Shown: positions 8,119 through 16,220, counted from the first letter of the stretch. The stretch is 35,094 nt of DNA from Desulfobacteraceae bacterium UBA5616 (GCA_002423615.1 DIKO01000101.1:1-35094), one strand, 5' to 3'. Numbers and translations: made by a program. Notes: a model not told the origin generated them from the letters alone.

Positions 8119-8733
8119 TTAATCCGTAAATTTTGTTGGGGATAAATTTAAAATGACATCCTTTTCAACGTCGGAAAGATCCAATAATAGTTCCGCCATG
8201 GTGTAAGGGAAAAGCCTAACCAGGGAAAGGTTGAAGGATTTAAAAAACAGGGTCTCCACTTCTTCATTGGCCAATTTCAAGGTTGAAAAAAAATAAAGGG
8301 AGCCGGTTTCATAATTCCACAGAAGATCATACACATTCGGGGTTGAGGGAATCCGAAGGGTCAGAACGCTGACGACATGTTCCTTCAGCGATTTTTTTTC
8401 ATTCTTGGACAAATAATCCCTTCCATTTTTCTTGGCCTGCCTTGCATATTCGATGGAAAAATGTTTCTGGATGATTTTTGAAGACAGGTTTTTTTTGTCG
8501 ATCCTCATTGAAAAAAGAAAGAATGATCCGATTTCAAATTTCATCCCGTCAAAATCGGGATTGAAGGGGTTGTCAAATGAGGTCCATCCGACGGATTTTT
8601 CGAAGTTTTCATTTTCAATATCGGCGATGCAAAATTTTTTTAGACCTTTCAAAATTGTTTCTTTAATGGAATTTTCAATATTGCCGGTCACTTTATACCG
8701 GGTCATGGATGCGGTTGGAGACAATAATCCCAT
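8119..8733 (-). CDS. RdgC-family protein, N-terminal half (recombination-associated)
   Basis: 204 residues starting M-G-L-L-S-P-T-A-S-M-T-R-Y. The frame runs 41 codons further upstream, but ATG 8733 has AGGA seven bases before it and gives the start expected of RdgC relatives. Similarity to E. coli RdgC is seen in L-R-I-D-K-K-N-L/S-S-K-I-I (facing K-x-L-P-S-P-V-I-K), the charged K-N-E-K-K-S-L-K-E-H-V helix (facing K-T-E-K-D-S-L-K-D-E-V-L) and the following domain-closing segment. E. coli RdgC is 303 residues; this protein stops at about two thirds and the remainder is the next gene. Expected role: non-specific DNA binding that limits RecA filament formation. It sits just upstream of dnaN-gyrB on the same strand. 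Confidence 0.7.
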   Translation of the reverse strand: MGLLSPTASMTRYKVTGNIENSIKETILKGLKKFCIADIENENFEKSVGWTSFDNPFNPDFDGMKFEIGSFFLFSMRIDKKNLSSKIIQKHFSIEYARQAKKNGRDYLSKNEKKSLKEHVVSVLTLRIPSTPNVYDLLWNYETGSLYFFSTLKLANEEVETLFFKSFNLSLVRLFPYTMAELLLDLSDVEKDVILNLSPTKFTD

Positions 8734-8887
8734 TGATAGATCCTGTAAATGTTTGGGTGTTGACAAATTAAACCACAAAAACATACCTGGTTTTGATTTC
8801 CCGCACAACAAAAAAATATTTTCGGTGAAAGTCCAAAAAAGATGTTTATTTTTCAAAATTTACATGGTTTATTCCGGCAATCGGTTT

Positions 8888-8901
8888 ATGATGATCATCA
8901 T
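8888..8901. promoter_or_regulatory. 14-bp perfect palindrome in the rdgC/map divergent region
   Basis: ATGATGATCATCAT equals its own reverse complement. It lies 23 bases before the methionine aminopeptidase start and about 150 bases upstream of the divergent rdgC-like start. It could be an operator; chance occurrence in a short AT-rich spacer is also possible. Confidence 0.3.
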
Positions 8902-8924
8902 TGGACAGTGAAAATAAGATAAGA

Positions 8925-9812
8925 ATGAAAAATAAAGATGTTAAAACAGGAAGAAACGATCCCTGCCCCTGCGGCAGCGGAAAAAAATACAAGAAATGCT
9001 GTTTTGAAAAGGAAAATAATCTCATAGAAGATTACGAAACGGTGTACCGCCGGAAATACAACATCCGGCTTAAAAATGAAAACGAGATAGAAGGAATCCG
9101 GCGTGCCGGGATAGTGGCCGTCAAAACTCTCGAGCTCGTGGAAACCATCATTCGCCCGGGAATGGAAACCGATGAGATCAATGACGTTGTTCACGAATTC
9201 ACCCTGAAAAACGCGGCCCGTCCGGCGCCGTTGAATTACCGGGGATTTCCAAAAAGCGTATGCGTCTCCGTCAATGACGTCATCTGTCATGGAATCCCCG
9301 GAAAACAAAGGCTGGCGGAAGGCGATATCGTCAATATTGACGTAACCCCGGTTTTAAACGGTTATTATGCTGATGCCAGTCAGACTTTTTTTGTGGGAAA
9401 GCCCGGCCCGGATGCCCTTAAAATCGTAAATACGGCCAAAACCTGTCTGAAAAAAGGGATGTCCATGGTGAAACCGGGAAACACAACCGGGGATATCGGT
9501 TCGGCTATTCAGACATATGCCGAATCTCAGGGATGTTCCGTTGTGCGGGAGTTCGTGGGACACGGCATTGGAACGGAATTTCATGAAGCCCCCCAGATTT
9601 GCCACTATGGGGAAAAGGGAAGGGGAATCAAACTGGTTCCGGGAATGGTTTTTACCATCGAACCCATGATAAACCTGGGAAAAAGGTTTTTGCATATTCT
9701 GGAGGACAAATGGACCGCCGTCACCGATGACGGATCACTGTCGGCCCAGTTTGAACAAACCATTCTGGTGACGGAAGAAGGGTATGAAAGTTTAACACCG
9801 TTTGACTTATAA
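8925..9812 (+). CDS. map: Methionine aminopeptidase type I with N-terminal SEC-C motif
   Basis: Removes the initiator Met from nascent proteins. The 295-residue protein begins with a SEC-C zinc-type motif, C14-P-C16-G-S-G-K-K-Y-K-K-C25-C26, of the kind found at the end of SecA, and then the 250-residue pita-bread catalytic domain. Metal ligands are visible: Asp in V-N-I-D-V-T-P, Asp in Y-Y-A-D-A-S-Q, His in G-H-G-I-G, Glu in T-I-E-P-M and Glu in Q-F-E-Q-T-I-L. A TTG eight codons earlier is in frame but lacks a ribosome binding site; ATG 8925 gives the SEC-C motif close to the N-terminus. The SEC-C extension is known in some bacterial enzymes and probably places the enzyme near ribosomes or SecA; that is inference. 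Confidence 0.95.
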   Translation: MKNKDVKTGRNDPCPCGSGKKYKKCCFEKENNLIEDYETVYRRKYNIRLKNENEIEGIRRAGIVAVKTLELVETIIRPGMETDEINDVVHEFTLKNAARPAPLNYRGFPKSVCVSVNDVICHGIPGKQRLAEGDIVNIDVTPVLNGYYADASQTFFVGKPGPDALKIVNTAKTCLKKGMSMVKPGNTTGDIGSAIQTYAESQGCSVVREFVGHGIGTEFHEAPQICHYGEKGRGIKLVPGMVFTIEPMINLGKRFLHILEDKWTAVTDDGSLSAQFEQTILVTEEGYESLTPFDL

Positions 9813-9881
9813 ATCTGTATGGTATTTGGCGGTGTCTCAAAAATTCGAAACAGAACAATCTATTTTCAACAAGGAGGGATC

Positions 9882-11258
9882 ATGGAGATCAGAAAGGTAT
9901 TGTTAACCGAAGACGAAATGCCGAGACAGTGGTATAATATTTTAGCGGACATAAAGATGAATCCCCCCCTTGGCCCGGATGGAAAGCCGGTGGGTCCGGA
10001 GATGCTGACGCCCATATTTCCGATGAATCTCATTGAACAGGAAGTCAGCTCCCAGAGGTGGATCGACATTCCGGAAGAAGTGCTGGGCGTCTACACCATC
10101 TGGCGGCCTTCTCCTCTGGTCAGGGCCCGCTCTCTGGAAAAAGCCCTGAAAACACCGGCCAGGATATACTTTAAAAACGAAAGCGTAAGCCCTCCCGGCA
10201 GTCATAAGCCCAACACCGCCGTTCCCCAGGCCTATTACAACAAAGTCTTCGGAACCCGAAAAATCACGACGGAAACCGGCGCCGGTCAGTGGGGAAGCGC
10301 CCTGTCTTTTGCCTGCTCGCAGTTCGGGATCGAATGTAAGGTTTTTATGGTCCGGGTCAGTTTTGACCAGAAACCTTACCGGAAATCCATGATGGAAGCA
10401 TGGGGCGGTAAGTGCGTAGCCAGCCCCAGCACGGAAACCAAGGCGGGCAGGGATGTCCTCGAAAAATACCCGGATACGCCGGGAAGCCTGGGCATCGCCA
10501 TCAGTGAAGCTGTCGAAGCGGCGGTGAGCGATACAACCGGAAAAACCAAATACTCCCTGGGCAGCGTATTGAACCATGTCATGCTGCATCAAACCATCAT
10601 CGGTCTGGAGGCTAAAAAACAGATGGAAAAAATCGGTGAATATCCGGATATCATCATCGGATGCGCCGGCGGCGGCAGCAACTTCGCTGGTCTGGCATTT
10701 CCATTTGTTCTGGATAAAATGAACGGAAAAAAAATCGACATTTATCCGGTTGAACCTTCTGCCTGTCCTACGATGACAAGGGCGCCTTTTGTCTATGATC
10801 ACGGAGACAATGCCGGATATACGCCGCTATTGGCCATGCACAGCCTGGGGCATGCTTTTGTTCCTCCCCCGATACATACGGGCGGACTCCGGTACCATGG
10901 AATGGCACCTACGGTGAGTCAACTGGTTTCCGAGGGAATTCTGGAACCCAGATCCGTGACCCAGTTAGCCGCTTTTGAAGCCGGTATCAAGGTGACCCGC
11001 TCCGAAGGGCTTATCCCCGCGCCGGAAAGCAATCATGCTGTGGCCTGTGTGATCGAGGAGGCCCTGAAGGCCAAAGAGGAAGGAAAGGAAAAGGTCATCC
11101 TTTTCAATATGAGCGGACATGGTTTAATTGATTTAGGATCCTATGACAAGTATTTGTCCGGTAGCCTGCAAAATTACGAACTGTCCGACGAAGAACTGCT
11201 GGAAGCGGAAAAAATATTTGAGAACTATCCCAAACCGCAGCTGATCAAAAGCCGTTGA
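9882..11258 (+). CDS. trpB2: Tryptophan synthase beta chain, TrpB2 type
   Basis: A PLP enzyme of 458 residues that condenses indole with serine (or phosphoserine) to tryptophan. It belongs to the TrpB2 branch, longer than TrpB1 (about 400) and usually found in archaea and anaerobic bacteria, often without a partner TrpA. Seen residues: the PLP lysine K109 in P-P-G-S-H-K-P-N-T-A, the E-T-G-A-G-Q-W-G loop (131-138), and the phosphate-binding G-G-G-S-N (263-267). The frame extends 21 codons upstream, but ATG 9882 has AAGGAGGG three bases before it. No other trp gene is nearby, so it is a stand-alone unit, closed by a terminator. Confidence 0.93.
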   Translation: MEIRKVLLTEDEMPRQWYNILADIKMNPPLGPDGKPVGPEMLTPIFPMNLIEQEVSSQRWIDIPEEVLGVYTIWRPSPLVRARSLEKALKTPARIYFKNESVSPPGSHKPNTAVPQAYYNKVFGTRKITTETGAGQWGSALSFACSQFGIECKVFMVRVSFDQKPYRKSMMEAWGGKCVASPSTETKAGRDVLEKYPDTPGSLGIAISEAVEAAVSDTTGKTKYSLGSVLNHVMLHQTIIGLEAKKQMEKIGEYPDIIIGCAGGGSNFAGLAFPFVLDKMNGKKIDIYPVEPSACPTMTRAPFVYDHGDNAGYTPLLAMHSLGHAFVPPPIHTGGLRYHGMAPTVSQLVSEGILEPRSVTQLAAFEAGIKVTRSEGLIPAPESNHAVACVIEEALKAKEEGKEKVILFNMSGHGLIDLGSYDKYLSGSLQNYELSDEELLEAEKIFENYPKPQLIKSR

Positions 11259-11286
11259 TTTAAAAATAACGTTTACACGCAAGCTG

Positions 11287-11332
11287 CCCGGGGTGGCTGG
11301 AGAATAAACCTCCCTGTTCGCCCCGGGTTTTT
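11287..11332 (+). terminator. Rho-independent terminator after trpB2
   Basis: CCCGGGG (11287-11293) pairs with CCCCGGG (11321-11327), followed directly by TTTTTATTTAA. The 27-base loop contains an inner hairpin, GGAG (11299-11302) with CTCC (11310-11313). It sits in the 80-base gap between the convergent trpB2 and moaA genes. The T-run is on the plus strand only. Confidence 0.85.
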
Positions 11333-11338
11333 ATTTAA

Positions 11339-12337
11339 TCAGCCGCCGATGGAAGACATCTGGGTTATCACTTCCGATAGATGACCCGAAGAAAGCTGGT
11401 GGCGGGAGGGCTTGTTTCGGATGGCCATAAGAATCAAGTCCACCAGGTCCTGATCCGAACATCCGGATCGCAGAGGCGTTTTTAGATCTTCATGATGATC
11501 GGACAACAGGCAGGGTCTTAGCCGGCCGTCAGCCGTTAGCCGGAGTCTGTTGCAGGTTTCACAGAAATGATGGCTGATGGGGCTGATAATGCCGATTTCT
11601 CCTTTTGCCCCCCTGAATTGATAGCGCCTGGCCGGACCGTCATAGCGTTCACCGGCTACGGGTTCAAGCTTTCCGAGAGAGGTCAACCGGGTCTTTATTT
11701 CATCGGATAATATGGGATTTCGTGAAGGCAGGATCGGATTGCCGATGGGCATTTGCTCGATAAACCGGACATGGAAAGGATAAGAAAAAGTGAGCTCGGC
11801 AAATCTTAAAATTTCATCTTCATTGATTCCTCTTAAGGCAACCACGTTTATCTTGATGGGGTGAAAGTCAAGATCCAGGGCCTTTAGAATGCTATTCCAG
11901 ACCCTGTCGAAACCATCAAATCCCGTGATGGTGAAATATTTATGTCTATCCAGACTGTCCAGACTGATATTGAGGCGCCTGATGCCGCAGTCCTTAATTT
12001 TTTGAAGGTTATCCGACAGAAGAATCCCATTGGTCGTTAAAGACACATCTCTTATTCCCGGGGTGCGGGATACCGAATTCAGAAAATCACCTATCCCCTT
12101 ACGCACCAAGGGTTCACCACCGGTTATTCTGATTTTCTGAAGCCCCAGATCCGAACAGATCCGGATAACCCGGAGAATTTCTTCGTACCGTAATATATCA
12201 TCGTGGGCAAGCTTCAAAATTTTGCCGCCGGGCCGACAATAAATACACTTCAGGTTGCAACGATCGGTGATGGATATTCGTAAGTAATTAATATTACGGT
12301 TATATTTATCGCTTAAAACTGTTTCGGCGTGATCCAT
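11339..12337 (-). CDS. moaA: GTP 3',8-cyclase MoaA (molybdenum cofactor biosynthesis)
   Basis: A radical-SAM enzyme making the first intermediate of molybdopterin from GTP, working with MoaC. 332 residues. The N-terminal cluster is C27-x3-C31-x2-C34 in D-R-C-N-L-K-C-I-Y-C. The C-terminal cluster has C259, C262 and C276 (H-F-C-E-T-C-N-R-L-R-L, then R-P-C-L-L), and the protein ends in the functionally required G-G. G-G-E-P (73-76) is the SAM-binding motif. The gene follows the ferredoxin gene on the same strand with a 241-base spacer that contains a large hairpin, so it may have its own promoter. No moaC or moeA lies in the window. Confidence 0.97.
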   Translation of the reverse strand: MDHAETVLSDKYNRNINYLRISITDRCNLKCIYCRPGGKILKLAHDDILRYEEILRVIRICSDLGLQKIRITGGEPLVRKGIGDFLNSVSRTPGIRDVSLTTNGILLSDNLQKIKDCGIRRLNISLDSLDRHKYFTITGFDGFDRVWNSILKALDLDFHPIKINVVALRGINEDEILRFAELTFSYPFHVRFIEQMPIGNPILPSRNPILSDEIKTRLTSLGKLEPVAGERYDGPARRYQFRGAKGEIGIISPISHHFCETCNRLRLTADGRLRPCLLSDHHEDLKTPLRSGCSDQDLVDLILMAIRNKPSRHQLSSGHLSEVITQMSSIGG

Positions 12338-12493
12338 AATTTTTTTTCACTCGGAAGCTCTGTATTAAATAACATATTTACAGTGATCTTATTTTTAATA
12401 CAACGATTGAACAGGAAGGGTCAACTCAACTTTTTGCTTGGAACGCGTAGCCAGACGTGGAAATTCGAAGGTCATAACGTTCAAGGGGATAAA

Positions 12494-12510
12494 TCCGGAT
12501 ATTTTCCGGA
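12494..12510. repeat. Small inverted repeat TCCGGA-N5-TCCGGA
   Basis: TCCGGA at 12494-12499 and again at 12505-12510, separated by TATTT; since TCCGGA is itself palindromic the two copies form a six-pair hairpin. It lies in the ferredoxin-moaA spacer, next to the larger hairpin. Function unknown. Confidence 0.4.
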
Positions 12511-12522
12511 GAGGATGGTTTT

Positions 12523-12570
12523 ATGTGTCTCCCGATTTGTTTTTGGAAATTAGAAAATCGGGAAACACAT
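12523..12570. repeat. Long stem-loop between the ferredoxin gene and moaA
   Basis: ATGTGTCTCCCGATTT (12523-12538) pairs with AAATCGGGAAACACAT (12555-12570): 15 of 16 pairs, with a 16-base loop. It begins eight bases after the ferredoxin stop codon. Neither strand has a T-run after the stem, so it is not a standard intrinsic terminator. It may stabilise the 3' end of the abundant ferredoxin message while letting some transcription through to moaA. Confidence 0.65.
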
Positions 12571-12578
12571 GGCAAAGA

Positions 12579-12767
12579 CTAAATTTCTTCAACCGTGATG
12601 GCGTCGGCTTCACAAACTTCGACGCAGCTTTCACAACCCAGACATTCATCTGCGTTAACGGGAACGGACTTCCCGTCCTGCATCTCGAATACTTCAACCG
12701 GGCATACATCCACACATTCTTCACAACCTTCACATTTGTCTGTATCAACAACAGGATTAAATGCCAT
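12579..12767 (-). CDS. Two-cluster [4Fe-4S] ferredoxin
   Basis: A 62-residue low-potential electron carrier of the clostridial/Desulfovibrio type. Cluster motifs are C12-x2-C15-x2-C18-x3-C22-P and C42-x2-C45-x2-C48-x3-C52. The protein is very acidic, as usual for these carriers. AAAGGAGGA upstream of the ATG is a near-ideal ribosome binding site and a probable promoter lies upstream, in line with high expression. Such ferredoxins donate electrons to oxidoreductases such as POR or hydrogenase in strict anaerobes; its actual partner cannot be read here. Confidence 0.95.
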   Translation of the reverse strand: MAFNPVVDTDKCEGCEECVDVCPVEVFEMQDGKSVPVNADECLGCESCVEVCEADAITVEEI

Positions 12768-12843
12768 TTGAAAATCCTCCTTTCATGGGAAATTTTATTT
12801 CATGATGGTTTACATCAGCCTTTTCAGCGTACCGGGAAAAGTC

Positions 12844-12890
12844 CTTATACCAATTGGTGGGGTCAGTCAAGCACTCTTATTTTTTTTTTT
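12844..12890 (-). promoter_or_regulatory. Probable promoter of the ferredoxin gene
   Basis: On the minus strand: an A-tract (12879-12890) like an UP element, then TTGACT (12870-12865) and TATAAG (12849-12844), 15 bases apart. The boxes are good and the spacing is shorter than the usual 17. It lies 77 bases before the ferredoxin start codon. Confidence 0.45.
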
Positions 12891-12930
12891 GCCGCCCCTT
12901 AAATCAATACCGCCGGCATACTTTTCGGCA

Positions 12931-13935
12931 TTATAAAAATGTTGATTCCACCGAGCAGATGACCGTATTTTGACAGATGCAATCAGCGTGTTTTTCCATC
13001 ATATCGCTGGTATCGGAGAAAAAACAGCCGAAATATTCCAGGGGGCTTTTCCCGGACACCCGATAGACCGTTAAGGTAACGGCTTTTTCATGGCAGCGCC
13101 TTTCCGGAACCATGGGCGCATCATCCGCAGAAGGGAAATCGGAGTCCTTTGCCAGACGTTTCAAATACCCGGCAAGCTGGTGTTTGAATCCGTCCTCGGA
13201 ATCGTACTTTTCCAGGCGAACAGGGATTCCGTTAAATACACAGACCGGTTTTAACGCATCATTCTGTTCCTTCAAGCAATTTATGACCGCCGGACTGTCC
13301 GTTACATAAACCCCGGACGCCTCTTTACCGGAAAACGCCAGAATGGACCAGGCCCTGATCCGTTCCACGGTCATGCGGCTTCCCGGATCCTCGAAAACAG
13401 GCTTCGAAGAGAGGTTTTTCAGGGCAAAGCGGTCTCCGGGGTCTCCTTTGAGGTCGTTAAAAAGCGCTTGCTGCATTTTTTCAAAGGCATCCAGATCCTT
13501 GTATACAGTTATGTCGGCAAGGTCATGTTCCTCGGCGATCCTTAGAAACAGCCGGGCCGCAAAACGCCGTTCCGGCATCTCAAGAGCGGTTTTTTCCATC
13601 CCGGATTGTTTTCTTTGAATATCCATCCTGATTCTTGAAATGGAAGAATCACTATAAAAAGGAAGGGTCTCGGTCTGGCTTTTAAAAAACGCGGCAGGAT
13701 CCTCCATGTGCAGATCCGCCCAGTTTTTATAATCTTTTAAAACGGATTCCAATTTTCCTTCTTCTCCTGAAACCGGAATCCGGATGGAAAGAAAATCTCT
13801 ATTTGTTCCCATCTCCATTTCTTCCGGGAGGGGGCCATCAGAAACGCGGCAGATGGTCAAACTTGAAAAACAGGCAGCCAGATTCATTATATTGGCCGCA
13901 GACAATACGGTGAAAGGGAAATAAACAGGGTTCAT
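12931..13935 (-). CDS. Conserved-looking protein of unknown function, coupled to cysK-cysS
   Basis: 334 residues, not recognised. The N-terminus M-N-P-V-Y-F-P-F-T-V-L-S-A-A-N-I-M is moderately hydrophobic but contains no clear signal peptide. The middle is rich in charged helices and the C-terminus has several Cys (H-A-D-C-I-C-Q and V-I-C-S-V). No P-loop, HTH or metal-site motif was found. Its ATG overlaps the stop of the CysK-CysS fusion (ATGA), so it is translated with that protein and is the last gene of the surE operon. The coupling suggests a role linked to cysteine or the fusion protein, but this is context only. Confidence 0.75.
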   Translation of the reverse strand: MNPVYFPFTVLSAANIMNLAACFSSLTICRVSDGPLPEEMEMGTNRDFLSIRIPVSGEEGKLESVLKDYKNWADLHMEDPAAFFKSQTETLPFYSDSSISRIRMDIQRKQSGMEKTALEMPERRFAARLFLRIAEEHDLADITVYKDLDAFEKMQQALFNDLKGDPGDRFALKNLSSKPVFEDPGSRMTVERIRAWSILAFSGKEASGVYVTDSPAVINCLKEQNDALKPVCVFNGIPVRLEKYDSEDGFKHQLAGYLKRLAKDSDFPSADDAPMVPERRCHEKAVTLTVYRVSGKSPLEYFGCFFSDTSDMMEKHADCICQNTVICSVESTFL

Positions 13936-16220
13936 TTAGAGTGTCCCGCCTTTGGGTCCTGTATGGATATGCCCATGGTTCTTAGTTGCTCCCGAATTTC
14001 ATCGGCCCCGACCCAATCCTTCCGATATCTCGCCTTTTCCCGTTCGGAAAGAAGCCTTTTTACGTCAGGGTCGGACATTGCGTCCCCAAAATCAAAGATA
14101 TTCAAAACCTGGTCGATCTGGCGGAAGGCGTCAACGATTTTTTTTGCATCCCCGGTGTTGAGGCGGCGATCGCCAATCATCCGGTTCGACCTGCGGATAA
14201 TATCGTAAGTGGACGCCAGCGCTGCCGAGATATTCAGGTCGTCATCCATGCCCGAAATAAAGCCCTGGCGGACATCATACAGGATCTGGTCCACATCCCC
14301 ACAGGTCGGAGCATCGGAGTCCACCTGAATCAGTTTTTGAATCAGCCGGTCCATGCGCTTCAATCCCCGGCATGCGCTATCCATGCGTTCCCTTGAAAAG
14401 GTCAACGACTTCCGGTAATGTGCGCTTAACAGCCAGTAGCGGATTTCTCTCCCGGCATAGCCCATGTTCAGAAGATCCGGAAGGGTAACCCGTGCATCCG
14501 CTTCATCCATTTTTTTCCCGTCCACCAGAACCCGGTCGCAATGAATCCAGTAACCGGCCAGGGGCTTTCCGGTAACCGCCTTGGCAATGGCGATTTCGTT
14601 TTCATGATGGGGGAATACCAGCTCCCTGCTGCTGGTATGGATGTCAAAGGAATCGCCCAGGTATTTCATGGACATGGCCGCGCATTGGATATGCCATGAG
14701 GGCCGTACGTTTCCCCATTGGGTTTTGGTGAAAATGCCTTTTCTCAATTCGGACAGCCGGGAGCGTTTGAAAAGGGTGAAATCCCTCGGGTTGTCCTTTT
14801 CATATTCGTCCAGGTCCACGGTGGCCCCCAGCCGGATCTTGTTGATGTCAACACCGGACAGGCGGCCGTATTCGGAAAAACGGGAAATATCAAAGTAAAG
14901 GGACCTGAGTTTTTCATAGGCAAACCCTTTTTGGACCAGCTTTTCCGCAAGGGCCACCATATCTCCCACATGTTCGCTGGCTTTTGGATAATGATCCGCA
15001 GGTTCAATTCCCAGGGTTTTAATGTCTTCATGGAATGCATCGATATGGAACTGGGTGAACCGCGAAAGATCCTGTTTGACCATTTCAGACCCTTCGATGG
15101 TTTTATCATCCAGGTCGGTGATGTTGACCACATGCTTGACCGAAAACCCGCGATACTTCAGATACCGGCATAAAAGATCGGAAAAGACGAATCGCCGGCA
15201 TTCACTCAGGGCCATTCTGGCATGGGCTGTGGGACCGCAGGAATATATGGAAACCTTGCCCGGCACAAGGGGGTTAAAAGCCTCTTTTGTCCGCCCCATG
15301 GTGTTGAACAATTTCAATCCCACGTCTTCCTTTACGGCAAAAAGGGACGTGCTTAAATAGCGCTCGCCGCCATCGGGCAGAACGACCACCAAGGTCCCCT
15401 CCGTCATCTGTCCGGCCTGTTCCAGAGCAACGAACATGGCGGCGCCGCTGCTCATCCCCACAAACAACCCCTCGGTCCGAGCCAGGTTCCGGGCAGTTTC
15501 GTAGGCATCCTCATCATTAATGTTGACAATCTTATCTAAACGGCTTTTATCATAAATTTCAGGAACATATGCCTCCTTCATGTTCTTCAGGCCCTGAATT
15601 TTATGGCCAAGATAGGGTTCCACACCGAGGATCCGGATATCCGGATTGTACTCCTTAAGCCGCCTGGAAATTCCCATCAGGGTGCCGGTGGTCCCCATCG
15701 TGGCCACAACCGTGGAAACCCTGCCGCCGGTCTGCCGCCAGATTTCCTCTCCGGTTCCGTAGTAGTGGGCCTGCCAGTTGGCGGGATTGTTGAACTGGTC
15801 GGTCATAAAATATTTGTCCGGGTTCTCCAGGGCCATTCGGTAAACCTCCTCGATGGCGCCGTCCGTGCCCAGACGCCCCGGCGTGAGCATGATGTCCGCT
15901 CCCCGGGCCTTTAAAATTTTCTGCCGTTCAATGCTGGCTGCTTCGGACATGACCAGCAGGAGGGGATAGTTCTTCACCGCGCAGATCAGGGCAAGGCCGA
16001 TGCCTGTGTTACCGCTGGTGGCCTCTATAACCGTCTTGTCGTGAGTCAGCTCCCCGGACCTTTCTCCCGCCTCGATCATTGCCAGAGCGGCCCTGTCCTT
16101 GATGGATCCTCCCGGGTTGAAATATTCGGCTTTGGCAAGAATCCGTACCCTTGGATTGGGATTCAGTTTTTTGATCTCAATCAAGGGGGTATTTCCAATG
16201 GTATCCATAATTGAGCTCAT
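13932..16220 (-). CDS. Fusion of cysteine synthase (CysK-like) and cysteinyl-tRNA synthetase-like domain
   Basis: 762 residues. Residues 1-300 form a PLP-dependent cysteine synthase: PLP lysine K41 in G-G-S-I-K-D-R, T-S-G-N-T-G (68-73), G-T-T-G-T (176-180). Residues 303-762 are a full-length CysS-like chain. Its zinc ligands are kept: Cys328 (Y-S-C-G-P-T), Cys513 (W-H-I-Q-C), His and Glu in F-P-H-H-E-N-E. However, where CysS has H-I-G-H/N there is A337-L-S-E, where it has K-M-S-K-S there is K570-M-D-E-A, and the D-I-H-G-G-G loop is D-I-H-T-S-S. So the ATP-adenylation site looks lost or remodelled, while the fold is intact. The protein may make cysteine without charging tRNA, or the domain may serve another ligase or binding task. 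ATGA overlaps join it to tmk upstream and to an unknown gene downstream. An in-frame ATG four codons later is an alternative start. Confidence 0.9.
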   Translation of the reverse strand: MSSIMDTIGNTPLIEIKKLNPNPRVRILAKAEYFNPGGSIKDRAALAMIEAGERSGELTHDKTVIEATSGNTGIGLALICAVKNYPLLLVMSEAASIERQKILKARGADIMLTPGRLGTDGAIEEVYRMALENPDKYFMTDQFNNPANWQAHYYGTGEEIWRQTGGRVSTVVATMGTTGTLMGISRRLKEYNPDIRILGVEPYLGHKIQGLKNMKEAYVPEIYDKSRLDKIVNINDEDAYETARNLARTEGLFVGMSSGAAMFVALEQAGQMTEGTLVVVLPDGGERYLSTSLFAVKEDVGLKLFNTMGRTKEAFNPLVPGKVSIYSCGPTAHARMALSECRRFVFSDLLCRYLKYRGFSVKHVVNITDLDDKTIEGSEMVKQDLSRFTQFHIDAFHEDIKTLGIEPADHYPKASEHVGDMVALAEKLVQKGFAYEKLRSLYFDISRFSEYGRLSGVDINKIRLGATVDLDEYEKDNPRDFTLFKRSRLSELRKGIFTKTQWGNVRPSWHIQCAAMSMKYLGDSFDIHTSSRELVFPHHENEIAIAKAVTGKPLAGYWIHCDRVLVDGKKMDEADARVTLPDLLNMGYAGREIRYWLLSAHYRKSLTFSRERMDSACRGLKRMDRLIQKLIQVDSDAPTCGDVDQILYDVRQGFISGMDDDLNISAALASTYDIIRRSNRMIGDRRLNTGDAKKIVDAFRQIDQVLNIFDFGDAMSDPDVKRLLSEREKARYRKDWVGADEIREQLRTMGISIQDPKAGHSK

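Noticed and set aside
8734..8856. 41-codon upstream extension of the RdgC-like N-terminal gene
   Set aside because: The internal ATG at 8733 has a good ribosome binding site and gives the start expected for RdgC relatives; the extension looks non-coding.
9942..10802. 286-codon minus-strand frame opposite trpB2
   Set aside because: Entirely antisense to the TrpB2 gene, with no ribosome binding site or family resemblance.
12338..12578. Moco riboswitch in the leader of moaA
   Set aside because: I could not recognise the conserved Moco RNA core; the spacer holds only the hairpins described and is otherwise AT-rich.
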